NCBI RefSeq assembly: GCF_039521925.1 | Contig: NZ_BAAACY010000088.1 | Span: 47,929 to 111,928 of the forward strand | Reading direction: 5' to 3' | From: Virgibacillus salarius | Lineage (GTDB): Bacteria; Bacillota; Bacilli; Bacillales; Amphibacillaceae | DNA: 64,000 bases | Shown: piece after piece, positions 46,143-54,727 of the stretch | Numbering within the stretch: position 1 is the stretch's first letter | How the letters are laid out: every line of letters starts with the position of its first letter | The notes under the pieces: model-generated | Databases searched by the model: none | Told to the model about the DNA's origin: nothing | Seen by the model: the letters and a program-made list of their open reading frames with translations, nothing else | Program-made: the position numbers and the translations under genes

Positions 46143-46904
46143 TTAGAATGCTGCTGTCCAGCCTGCATCTGCAGTAATGACCGTACCATTTATAAAGCTT
46201 GAATCTTCAGATGCTAAGAATAGAGCTACATTGGCAATTTCTTCAGGTTGTCCAGCACGTGGCATAACTGCCTGACCAGCTTTTGTACGACTTGCTCCAA
46301 GCTCGTTTACGTTTTTCATGGATGCACCGATATTGGTTGCAACACCACCTGGAGCAATTGCATTACATCGAATACCTTTATCTGCATACATATAGCCAGT
46401 GTTCTTCGTAAAACCAATTACAGCGTGTTTGGAAGCAGTATATGTTGCACCAGCATGCGCCCCATTTAAACCGCCAGTTGACGCAGTATTAACAATAACG
46501 CCTTTTCCTTTTTCTAGAAAGATCGGTAGGGCTTTTCTTGTAGCACGCATTACCGCAGTTGTATTAATGGCAAAGATTCGCTCCCAATTCTCATCTTCGA
46601 TTTCGCCTGCGGGCTCAAAGCCATCCATAATTCCTGCATTATTGACTAGAATATCTAGCGTTCCAAATTCTTGAACAGTTATATCAATTAATTGGTCGAT
46701 TTCTTCACGTTCTGCTACGTTTGTCTTCATTGCTCTTGCTGTACCACCAGCTGATTCGATGGCAGAAGCTACCGCATCTGCACCTTCTAAATTAATATCC
46801 GAAACGATTACTTTAGCACCCTCTTTGGCATAGAGCTCAGCAATAGCTTTTCCCATACCTGAAGCAGCACCAGTAACAATTGCTACTTTGCCTGATAATT
46901 TCAT
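46143..46904 (-). CDS. short-chain dehydrogenase/reductase
   Basis: 253-aa classical SDR: cofactor loop TGAASGMGKAI (residues 11-21), NNAG (about 88-91), catalytic Ser in NTASTGG, and YTASK (Tyr and Lys). The Asp after beta-2 (VSDINLEGAD) points to NAD rather than NADP. Substrate not known. AAAGGAGAG before the ATG. Divergent from a TetR gene that most likely represses it. Confidence 0.92.
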   Translation of the reverse strand: MKLSGKVAIVTGAASGMGKAIAELYAKEGAKVIVSDINLEGADAVASAIESAGGTARAMKTNVAEREEIDQLIDITVQEFGTLDILVNNAGIMDGFEPAGEIEDENWERIFAINTTAVMRATRKALPIFLEKGKGVIVNTASTGGLNGAHAGATYTASKHAVIGFTKNTGYMYADKGIRCNAIAPGGVATNIGASMKNVNELGASRTKAGQAVMPRAGQPEEIANVALFLASEDSSFINGTVITADAGWTAAF

Positions 46905-47025
46905 TCATAATCTCTCCTTTATCTACATATAAAAAGGTCTTCCAACTAATGACAATATCATGTGACTGTATACTAGAAGCATAATGTACTATACTTAAGG
47001 TAGCAATATTCAAATAACCGCTAAC

Positions 47026-47066
47026 ATGTTGATTAATCAACATTAAACACCCTTGATGTTGAACAT
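47026..47066. promoter_or_regulatory. two palindromic operators between SDR and TetR genes
   Basis: ATGTTGATTAATCAACAT (47026-47043) is a perfect 18-bp palindrome; ATGTTGAACAT (47056-47066) is a second with the same outer halves, 30 bp on. Both are in the divergent spacer, as expected for TetR-type control of both genes. Confidence 0.6.
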
Positions 47067-47101
47067 AACAAAATAATAAACAGATTGGTGGTAGATTGTA
47101 T

Positions 47102-47731
47102 ATGAAAGTAGATCGGCGGATTCATAAGTCAAAAACTGCATTAAAATCTGCGTTGCTTACACTTATGAAAGAAAAGGAATTACGACAAATCACCATCACG
47201 GATATTGTCAAAACAGCGGATTTAAATCGGGGAACATTTTATAAGCACTACCAAATACAAGAGGATCTACTCCATGAGCTAGTCGACGATGTCATATCTG
47301 ATTTAACTAAATCTTACCGCGATCCATATGCTAATAAGGAAATATTTAGTCTCCATGACCTGACCCCTGCTAGTATTAAAATATTTGAACATGTGGCACG
47401 TTTTGCTGATTTCTATCAAACCATTATTTATCACGAACATGTATTACCAGGTTTTCAAAATAAATTATGTGATATTTTGAAAAAATTGCCAATGAACGAC
47501 CTTGCACAGCTGCAAAGAGAGGACAGGGGAGACAATTCAATTGAAAAAGACTTACAGATAAGTTATCAAGCTTATGCGTTATTTGGAATGATTATGGAAT
47601 GGGTAAAAGGTGGATTCAAATATTCCACTGACTACATGGCTGACCAATTAATTAAAATGCTGTCAAACAGACCTATTTCTATGCAATATCTTACACCTAA
47701 AGTAATGGAAGCATCGGAAACAACTTCATAA
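47102..47731 (+). CDS. TetR/AcrR family regulator
   Basis: 209-aa regulator: N-terminal HTH (ITITDIVKTADLNRGTFYKHY, about residues 31-51 less the last base pairs) and a C-terminal TetR_C_8-type helical domain (about 75-190). ATG 47102 has GGTGGT nine bases upstream; a TTG at 47096 is too close. Divergent from the SDR, with shared palindromes between. Confidence 0.9.
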   Translation: MKVDRRIHKSKTALKSALLTLMKEKELRQITITDIVKTADLNRGTFYKHYQIQEDLLHELVDDVISDLTKSYRDPYANKEIFSLHDLTPASIKIFEHVARFADFYQTIIYHEHVLPGFQNKLCDILKKLPMNDLAQLQREDRGDNSIEKDLQISYQAYALFGMIMEWVKGGFKYSTDYMADQLIKMLSNRPISMQYLTPKVMEASETTS

Positions 47732-47738
47732 GTTAAAA

Positions 47739-47950
47739 AGAACGTCTCATAAGGTAGCTTATCGATACTAACTGGAATACACTCCTCTTCCTTGGCAATG
47801 ATTCAGCTTGCGCATGAGAGAAAATTCACTGCCAGATTCGTGAAGTCGCCTCGTTACGGGGCGCTGGAGCTGGGCGTCTCAACACGCCATTTTTATCCAC
47901 ATGGGCTAATATAATACTTTCTTAGCTTTTTAACCTTATGAGACAGTTCT
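47739..47950. repeat. 212-bp MITE-like element
   Basis: Ends in imperfect terminal inverted repeats AGAACGTCTCATAAGGT (47739-47755) and, inverted, AGAACTGTCTCATAAGGT (47950-47933). GC-rich centre (GCCTCGTTACGGGGCGCTGG), no ORF. It stands seven bases after the TetR gene. No clear target-site duplication. Confidence 0.65.
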
Positions 47951-48064
47951 AACATTACGCTAGAATTGATGCTGTATCGCCATAAATATGCATTCCTTTG
48001 AATTGCTACGATTCATACAGATAATTTCTTCTAAGGTTTTCCCTTCGAACAGCATCATTTATCC

Positions 48065-48667
48065 TTACGTTAAATAATCATTTTCTAACAAGTAATTAAT
48101 AACCTGCTGCGTCGCTTCTTCAATCGATTGTTTCTCTGTATCAATTGTTAGTTCAGGAGCAATTGGTTCCTCATAAGGTGCATCGACACCAGTAAAACCC
48201 GCTATTGTACCAGCACGTGCTTTTTTATATAATCCCTTGGGATCACGTTCTTCACACGCTTCTAAACTACATTTTACATATACCTCAATAAATTCTTTAT
48301 CTGGCAGCAGCGCTCTTACAAGATTGCGGTCTTCTCGATATGGAGAGATAAAGGCAGTCAATGTAAGAACACCCGCATCGATAAATAGCTTCGATACTTC
48401 GCCAATTCGTCGGATATTTTCCGCTCGATCCTCCGGTGTAAACCCAAGATTCTTGTTCAATCCATGCCTAATATTATCACCATCTAGCCGATACGTGTAA
48501 ATACCTAGTTGATAGAGCTTCCTTTCCAGCTCCACGGTAATCGTTGATTTCCCGGAGCCAGATAGCCCCGTAAACCAAAGTACTGCACTTTTATGTTTGT
48601 TTCGTTTCTGCCTAGCTTCTTTTGATACAATCGAGTCATGCCAAGCAATATGCTTCGACTTAGTCAC
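48065..48667 (-). CDS. cysC: adenylylsulfate kinase
   Basis: Phosphorylates APS to PAPS with ATP in sulfate assimilation. 200 aa with P-loop WFTGLSGSGKST (about residues 31-42), RLDGDNIRHGLNKNLGF and the FISPYREDR lid. GTG 48667 is chosen: AGGAGGG is six bases upstream; a GTG at 48688 precedes the site. Last gene of the cys operon. Its presence with a CysH that has the two-cysteine-pair cluster means the pathway may use APS or PAPS. Confidence 0.94.
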   Translation of the reverse strand: MTKSKHIAWHDSIVSKEARQKRNKHKSAVLWFTGLSGSGKSTITVELERKLYQLGIYTYRLDGDNIRHGLNKNLGFTPEDRAENIRRIGEVSKLFIDAGVLTLTAFISPYREDRNLVRALLPDKEFIEVYVKCSLEACEERDPKGLYKKARAGTIAGFTGVDAPYEEPIAPELTIDTEKQSIEEATQQVINYLLENDYLT

Positions 48668-48678
48668 ATTTTTCCCTC

Positions 48679-50457
48679 CTAAAACCACCAGAAGTATACA
48701 ATCATAACCGTAATAAGCATTACCAAGATACTTAAGGGTGTCCCTATTTTTACATAGTCTTTGAATGTATAGCCACCAGGACCATAGACAATTAAATTCG
48801 TTTGATACCCAATCGGCGTAATAAAGCTAGAAGACGCCGCGATCGTCATTGTAATTGCAAAGCCCATTGGCTCTAAATCTAGGTTAGCTGCCATTTCGAA
48901 GACGATCGGGATCATCAAAATAGCCGCTGCGCTGTTTGTAATGATTTCCGTGAATAGATTTGTTGCTATATAGATAAGCAATAGTAAGCTAAATAAGCCA
49001 AGTGGCTCTCCTACACTCAATATTTTATCAGCAATCCAAGGTGCTAAGCCTGATTTCATCATCGCCATGCCAATACCAAATGAACAGGCAATTAGCAATA
49101 GCACATCAAAATGAATATATTTCTTTACCTCTTCCATTGTGATCACCTTCATTGCTAACATGATTACAACTACGATAGCCATCGCCTTAAACATGCTCAA
49201 TATACCGATTGTAACCAATAGAATCATCGCTAAAAAGAGAATGATTGTTATCCAGCCTTTAAAAGGATTTCGCTGAAATGTATTCGGTCGATCTAATGGG
49301 GTTACTACATAAAAGTCTTCCGATTGCTGATACTTTTCCATAAAATCGGCTCCTGCTAGTAATAGTAAGCTATCACCTGGCTTTAACAAAATATCACCAA
49401 TTTTGGATTTTATTCGTTCGCTATCTCGGTGAACTGCAATAACTCCAGCATCGTATAAGGATCGAAACTTAGATTGCTTCACCGATTTGGAAAGCAAGGA
49501 GGACTGATGCGATACAACAGCTTCTACAATTGTTGAGCTGCCATTCTTTAAATCATCAAAATCAACTTGCTTTCCCATTCTTAACGATAACCCTTTCGTT
49601 GTTTGCACCTCAGCTAATGCCGTGATTATACCGGTAAAAATGAGACGGTCACCAGCTTGAATAATGGTTGTAGCGCGGACAGGTGATACGCGCTCCTTAC
49701 CACGGATAATTTCGATTAAATAAAGTCCCTTTAACTCTCTTAATCCAGCTTCTTTCACACTACGATTTACCGCTGAAAACGAATCCTCAACAACCATTTC
49801 AGCAATATATTCTCGGGAATCCTCTTTTACCTGCTGTTGAAAACCTTTATTTTCCGGTAACAGGCGTCTGCCTATGACAATCAAATAAAGGAGACCAACA
49901 ATGGTAATCGGAACGCCAATAATTGCTAACTGAAAGACTGAAAATCCATCATAGCCGTAATCAATTAGCATACCATGTACGACAAGGTTGGTGGACGTCC
50001 CCATTAACGTAATGGTTCCACCTAAAATGGTCGCATAGGAAAGGGGGATTAAGAATTTTGATGGTGCAATTTGATGCTCCTCACACCAATTTTTAATTAA
50101 TGGCGTAAACGTAACAACAATTGGTGTATTATTTAAAAATGCAGAAAGTGTAGACGTTGGTATCAGTACTCGGACCATTGAGCCGATTAAACTATTACTT
50201 TTATTTAGCCAGTTCTTCATAATGTCTTCGATAATACCGCTTTTTTGAATGGCACCAGCTATAATAAATAACAGAGCAATGGTTAGCATTCCTTCATTAG
50301 AAAAACCAATAAGCGCGTCCTCTGGTGTTACAATACCTATTAATAAAAAGATGGTTAATGCGGTAAACACAATAATGACTGGATGCGCAATATCCATGAT
50401 AAGTCCACCGATCATGAAACAAATTACGATAGAAACAATGATCATCTCGCTCGACAT
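48679..50457 (-). CDS. SLC13 family anion transporter with TrkA-C domains (probable sulfate importer)
   Basis: 592-aa membrane permease: about 11 helices split by a large cytoplasmic part (about residues 200-385) with two RCK_C/TrkA_C domains. Signature stretches are FLNNTPIVVTFTPLIKNWC and NSAAAILMIPIVFEMA, the two SLC13 SNT-like repeats. Homologues move sulfate or other divalent anions with sodium. Position between sat and cysC makes sulfate the likely substrate, replacing CysP of B. subtilis. Only 12 bases separate it from cysC. Confidence 0.88.
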   Translation of the reverse strand: MSSEMIIVSIVICFMIGGLIMDIAHPVIIVFTALTIFLLIGIVTPEDALIGFSNEGMLTIALLFIIAGAIQKSGIIEDIMKNWLNKSNSLIGSMVRVLIPTSTLSAFLNNTPIVVTFTPLIKNWCEEHQIAPSKFLIPLSYATILGGTITLMGTSTNLVVHGMLIDYGYDGFSVFQLAIIGVPITIVGLLYLIVIGRRLLPENKGFQQQVKEDSREYIAEMVVEDSFSAVNRSVKEAGLRELKGLYLIEIIRGKERVSPVRATTIIQAGDRLIFTGIITALAEVQTTKGLSLRMGKQVDFDDLKNGSSTIVEAVVSHQSSLLSKSVKQSKFRSLYDAGVIAVHRDSERIKSKIGDILLKPGDSLLLLAGADFMEKYQQSEDFYVVTPLDRPNTFQRNPFKGWITIILFLAMILLVTIGILSMFKAMAIVVVIMLAMKVITMEEVKKYIHFDVLLLIACSFGIGMAMMKSGLAPWIADKILSVGEPLGLFSLLLLIYIATNLFTEIITNSAAAILMIPIVFEMAANLDLEPMGFAITMTIAASSSFITPIGYQTNLIVYGPGGYTFKDYVKIGTPLSILVMLITVMIVYFWWF

Positions 50458-50475
50458 GAGGAACCTTCCCTTTAC

Positions 50476-51648
50476 TTAACGTTGTCTGAAGCCTTCCCTT
50501 AACACTTTTGCTACTTCTGGGCGTGAAAATTCTTTTGGCAACTCTTCTCCATTACGTAGCTTCTCACGTACTTTCGTGCCACTTAAATGAACGTGGTAGG
50601 ATTTATCATGTGGACATGTTTTTTCTGTTCCCATGTTTTCACATGCTGTGCAATAAAATGCATGTTCAAATGCAAATATTTGAATTCCTAGCTCTGCCTC
50701 GTATTGGGAAATTAACTCCTGCGCTTCGTAAGTACCATAATAATCACCAACACCTGCATGGTCCCGCCCAACAATAAAATGCGTACAGCCATAGTTTTTT
50801 CGAACAATAGCATGTAAGATAGCCTCTCTTGGACCAGCATAGCGCATCGCTGCAGGATAGATTACTAGTCTCGTTCGGTCTTTCGGATAATATTTATCTA
50901 AGATGACTTCATAGCTTTTCATTCGTATATCAGCTGAGATATCATCTGATTTTGTTTCTCCTACTAAAGGATTAAGCAATAGCCCGTCAACAGATTCTAA
51001 TGCACATTTCTGAATATACTCGTGTGCGCGGTGCACTGGGTTCCTTGTTTGAAATCCTACAATTGTTTTCCATCCTAATGCTGCGAATAATTTCCTTGTT
51101 TCTCTTGGATCTAGCTGATAATTAGCGAATTGATTATTTGCTTTCTTTTGAAGTAGATGAATAGGACCAGCTAGATATATATCACCTTTTTCATACACTT
51201 TTTTAACACCTGGATGTGATGGGTCAGTTGTGCCATACACAAGCTTTGCTTCTTTTTCCTTTTCATAGTGATACTTCTCGGTAAGATTTAAGACACCATA
51301 TACCTCATCATCCTCGCCAATCAGTGCGATTTGATCACCGATTTCCAATGCCTCTGCTTGTGCTTTTTCTACATCTAGTGTGATGGGGATACTCCAAATC
51401 GTGCCATCCTCCAACCGCATTTCTTCTACAACTCTTGTATAATTTGTCTTCCCCATAAATCCAGTAAGAGGGCTAAAGCCTCCATTCGCAATCAATTCCA
51501 AATCGGAGAGATGCCACGTATTTACTGTTACTGTTTTTACGTTCGCTATTTTTTGCAAATAGGCACCCCGTTCTTCCTTAGCGACTTGCCTTTGGATTAA
51601 TTTACCTCCATGAGGTATACTTCCTATCTGTTCCGTTGTTGATATCAC
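50476..51648 (-). CDS. sat: sulfate adenylyltransferase (ATP sulfurylase)
   Basis: Makes APS from ATP and sulfate. 390-aa monomeric-type enzyme with QTRNPVHRAHE (the HxxH and Arg of the active site), the VGRDHAGVGDYYG segment and a C-terminal C-x2-C-x8-C-x3-H zinc site (CTACENMGTEKTCPHDKSYH). No APS kinase domain is fused. GTG start with AGGAGGGAG upstream. Confidence 0.96.
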   Translation of the reverse strand: MISTTEQIGSIPHGGKLIQRQVAKEERGAYLQKIANVKTVTVNTWHLSDLELIANGGFSPLTGFMGKTNYTRVVEEMRLEDGTIWSIPITLDVEKAQAEALEIGDQIALIGEDDEVYGVLNLTEKYHYEKEKEAKLVYGTTDPSHPGVKKVYEKGDIYLAGPIHLLQKKANNQFANYQLDPRETRKLFAALGWKTIVGFQTRNPVHRAHEYIQKCALESVDGLLLNPLVGETKSDDISADIRMKSYEVILDKYYPKDRTRLVIYPAAMRYAGPREAILHAIVRKNYGCTHFIVGRDHAGVGDYYGTYEAQELISQYEAELGIQIFAFEHAFYCTACENMGTEKTCPHDKSYHVHLSGTKVREKLRNGEELPKEFSRPEVAKVLREGFRQR

Positions 51649-51685
51649 TTAAGCTCCCTCCTATTCGCTTTCATGGCATAACGCT

Positions 51686-52507
51686 TCATTGAACAACCTG
51701 TTGTTCGTAATAATGATTCATTTCTACGACCATTCTTCCCATCTTCGGTTTCGTCGGATAAAAAACATCCTGAATCTGATTCTTTCTTAATTCCTGTGCA
51801 GTTACTTTTCCTACTGCAGCAGCTAGGACATGTTTATTAAAGGCGGCTATTACCTGTTTTCTATGCTCATGTGAAAAGGAGTGGAAAAGATTCTGAACCT
51901 GTGTTTTGCTTGTAAAAATAACAGCATCTAAGGATTGATGAATAATTTCATCCCTTAATTCCCGTAATACCTCAGCATCTGGTTGCTTATAATAATATGG
52001 TTTCGCCAAATAGACAGCATATCCTAAGTGCTCTAATGCTGCTTGTAACTGTAAATCATCTTGGTTATATGCCTGTAAATAAACACGCTGTCCCTGCCGA
52101 TTAGGTTGATTAGCAAGCGTCTGTATAAGATCCTCCATGGTGCCATCTTTCGATACAAATGTCGGAGAAATAGCGTGTTCTTTTAACCAATGACGTGTCT
52201 TACTGCCTCGAATTGCTAACGTCGTTTGTCCTAGCTTCTGAATAAAATCGGAAAAGCAATGGAGCTTTCGTGCAACTCTTTCTAAGCTCGCTGCCCCAAT
52301 TCCTGTAGTTAAGATGATGAAGTCAAATGATCCTGACAATAATGTTGAAATATTCGCTTCACCTGTTTGATCATCAAATACTTGTTCTCCTTGAATAGAG
52401 AATACGGAGGGTATGCCTCCATTTTTTTTAACTAATGTAGCTATCTCTTCCACTTTACGTGTAGCAGCAATACCTACCTGCTTATTATTTAATCCCTTCA
52501 CTTGCAT
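51686..52507 (-). CDS. hemD: uroporphyrinogen-III synthase family protein in the sirohaem set
   Basis: Closes hydroxymethylbilane to uroporphyrinogen III, the branch point of haem and sirohaem. 273 aa, two alternating alpha/beta domains, with FIILTTGIGAASLE, AIRGSKTRHWL, DAVIFTSKTQVQNLF and AAVGKVTAQEL at the positions expected for HemD. It overlaps sirC by 23 bases, so it is translated with it. A hemD inside a sulfite-reduction operon is unusual; it may be a second copy reserved for sirohaem. Confidence 0.85.
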   Translation of the reverse strand: MQVKGLNNKQVGIAATRKVEEIATLVKKNGGIPSVFSIQGEQVFDDQTGEANISTLLSGSFDFIILTTGIGAASLERVARKLHCFSDFIQKLGQTTLAIRGSKTRHWLKEHAISPTFVSKDGTMEDLIQTLANQPNRQGQRVYLQAYNQDDLQLQAALEHLGYAVYLAKPYYYKQPDAEVLRELRDEIIHQSLDAVIFTSKTQVQNLFHSFSHEHRKQVIAAFNKHVLAAAVGKVTAQELRKNQIQDVFYPTKPKMGRMVVEMNHYYEQQVVQ

Positions 52508-53126
52508 CGATCCTCCCCGTTATTGCTCTTAGCGACTGTAATGCCTGAAGTTGTTTATCTTTACACAGAAATTCCTCAGATACGAGCGATTGTAATAGTT
52601 TTTTCTGCCGCTGCTTATCCACGGTGGATTGTTTCAATAGCTGTCTGCTTTGATATAGAAAATCTACATAGCCTTCATAGTCCTTGTTATAGATGCGTTC
52701 AAGTTCTTTCTTAATCTTGGATGATAGTGCTGGACTTGCTTCATTGGTTGAAATACTAATGGACAATCTTCCTTGCTTCAGATATGCAGGAAAATGAACA
52801 TGACTCGCTTTTGCATCTGAAGCATTATTTACAAGGCACTCGGCTGGTGCTGACATAGATACGAATTGATTCACCAATTGATCGTCTGTGGCGGCAACAA
52901 CAAGTACAGCCTGCTGGATATCCGTTGCCTCGAATGTCTTTTGTTTCCATGTAAGAAAGCCCGCTTCCCAAGCCGTTCGAATTGCCTTATTAATCATAGG
53001 ACTAATTACTGTAATGTAAGCACCACTGTCTATGATTGTGTTTATACGTCGTTCTGCTATCGTGCCACCACCAACAATAACTACTTGCTTTTCATTTAAT
53101 TCAAGCATTAATGGAATTCGCCCCAT
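52485..53126 (-). CDS. sirC: precorrin-2 dehydrogenase (SirC/YlnF)
   Basis: NAD-dependent oxidation of precorrin-2 to sirohydrochlorin. 213-aa protein with VVIVGGGTIAERRI (NAD loop), Asp-type acid in VVAATDDQLVN, and the SISISTNEASPALSSKIKKE stretch of the CysG N-domain. ATG 53126 with AAAGGATG nine bases upstream is chosen. Confidence 0.93.
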   Translation of the reverse strand: MGRIPLMLELNEKQVVIVGGGTIAERRINTIIDSGAYITVISPMINKAIRTAWEAGFLTWKQKTFEATDIQQAVLVVAATDDQLVNQFVSMSAPAECLVNNASDAKASHVHFPAYLKQGRLSISISTNEASPALSSKIKKELERIYNKDYEGYVDFLYQSRQLLKQSTVDKQRQKKLLQSLVSEEFLCKDKQLQALQSLRAITGRIDASEGIK

Positions 53127-53156
53127 TGCATTCAACATCCTTTTTATAAAATTGCT

Positions 53157-53888
53157 TTACACGATTGCCTCTATAACGCGATCCTTTAATGCTTCCTGCA
53201 TTGCCGGATGCTTTCCTAAATGATGACAAAGGATGATTTCCCTCTTGCTTCCCCCAATTTCTGTAATCCTTTGCTGAATATGTCGCATCAAAAATCCGGT
53301 AAACCAAATATAAGGGACGATAACAATTTGCGAGTTTTCCTCCGTAACAGCTGCCCGCAACTTTCCCTCAAAAGCAGGGGTACATGCAGCTAGATAGCAT
53401 GCTTCCACATGAGCTACCCCCGTTATTTTTTTTAGTCGATTTGCGATGGTTTCGATATCGATTACTGTTTGTGGATTACTACTGCCTCTGCCTACTAACA
53501 GCACCTTCATATCTGACTTCATAGTTACCACTGCTTGATTCATTCGCTCAGCCAATATCTGCGTTAATCGATCTTGTACACCAAGTGGTTGACCATAGGT
53601 AAATGAAATAGCTGGATATAATGCCTTTTGCTGCTCAATAACCTGCGGAATATCGTGATAATAATGACCTGCTTGTAATAATAGCACCGGTACAATTGCG
53701 ATGCGGGTTGCCCCTTGAGTTACCAAATTAGCAATTCCCTGCTTCATATCAGGAGTGGCCAATTCGAGAAAGCAGATTTCCTGCAAGGGAATATCCACCT
53801 GTTCTTTCACCGTTTCAAGAAACGATATGGCTTCTGCCGTAGCATCAGCGTATCTACTGCCATGACTTACATAAAGAACAGCTTGCAT
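53157..53888 (-). CDS. sirB: sirohydrochlorin ferrochelatase (CbiX/SirB family)
   Basis: Inserts Fe2+ into sirohydrochlorin to give sirohaem. 243 aa, double CbiX-like domain: N-terminal VLYVSHGSRYADA with the metal-binding His, then LLLQAGHYYHDIP with a second His set. The second half is degenerate, as in YlnE. AAAGGGAGG in front. Cobalt chelation is a family alternative, but the pathway around it points to iron. Confidence 0.92.
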   Translation of the reverse strand: MQAVLYVSHGSRYADATAEAISFLETVKEQVDIPLQEICFLELATPDMKQGIANLVTQGATRIAIVPVLLLQAGHYYHDIPQVIEQQKALYPAISFTYGQPLGVQDRLTQILAERMNQAVVTMKSDMKVLLVGRGSSNPQTVIDIETIANRLKKITGVAHVEACYLAACTPAFEGKLRAAVTEENSQIVIVPYIWFTGFLMRHIQQRITEIGGSKREIILCHHLGKHPAMQEALKDRVIEAIV

Positions 53889-53905
53889 GTAGCTTCCTCC
53901 CTTTG

Positions 53906-54685
53906 TTACCCAATGACAGCAATTGGCGATTCGGATGCTTCATAAGCCAGCCCTTCAAACCACTTTATTTGTTCACGTAGCCGAACGACCTCACCAATAA
54001 TAATCATCGAGGGGTTTTTTAGATGTTTAGCTTTCGTTGCTATCGTGTGCAACGTACCTGTTATCGTTTGTTGCGCTTGTGTTGTCCCATAATGTATAAC
54101 GACAATCGGCGTCGTTGCATCCCTGCCATATTTAATTAGATAATGGCATATGTCTGGAAGGTTTTTTACACCCATATAAATACATAAGGTTTCAGCGCCC
54201 TTAGCAAGGTGCTCCCAATATGCTTCACCTGTATCTCCATTTCGAGTTACTCCCGACACAAAAGCAACAGATGAGCTAATCTGTCGATGGGTTAACGGGA
54301 TTCCGGCATAGGCTGGCGCAGCTGATCCAGAAGTAATTCCTGGTACAATTTCAAATGGAATCTGGTGTTTTCCTAGAGTGAGCGCTTCCTCACCCCCTCT
54401 TCCAAAGATAAAAGGGTCACCGCCTTTTAATCGCGTAACAACCTTCCCTTGCCTTGCATATTGCCAAAGTAATTGATTTATTTGCTCCTGCTTTAATGCG
54501 TGGTGATCTGGACGCTTCCCACAATAAATCAGTTCTGCTTGTTTAGGTGCATAGTCCTCTAATAATTGTTCATTCACTAAACGATCATATAAAATAACAT
54601 CCGACTGACCGATGATCTTTGCACCTTTTACCGTAATCAAATCGGGGTCACCTGGACCTGCTCCAACCAAATATACCTTTCCCAT
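53906..54685 (-). CDS. sumT: uroporphyrinogen-III C-methyltransferase
   Basis: Two SAM-dependent methylations of uroporphyrinogen III to precorrin-2. 259 aa with VYLVGAGPGDPDLITVKG at the start, RLKGGDPFIFGRGGEE and VPGITSG, all diagnostic of SUMT/CobA. Stand-alone form, not fused to HemD as in many Firmicutes; a separate hemD lies three genes on. Confidence 0.96.
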   Translation of the reverse strand: MGKVYLVGAGPGDPDLITVKGAKIIGQSDVILYDRLVNEQLLEDYAPKQAELIYCGKRPDHHALKQEQINQLLWQYARQGKVVTRLKGGDPFIFGRGGEEALTLGKHQIPFEIVPGITSGSAAPAYAGIPLTHRQISSSVAFVSGVTRNGDTGEAYWEHLAKGAETLCIYMGVKNLPDICHYLIKYGRDATTPIVVIHYGTTQAQQTITGTLHTIATKAKHLKNPSMIIIGEVVRLREQIKWFEGLAYEASESPIAVIG

Positions 54686-54727
54686 TTCCTACCCCCGCCT
54701 CTTCTATTAATCTGGTTTAAACCTGCA

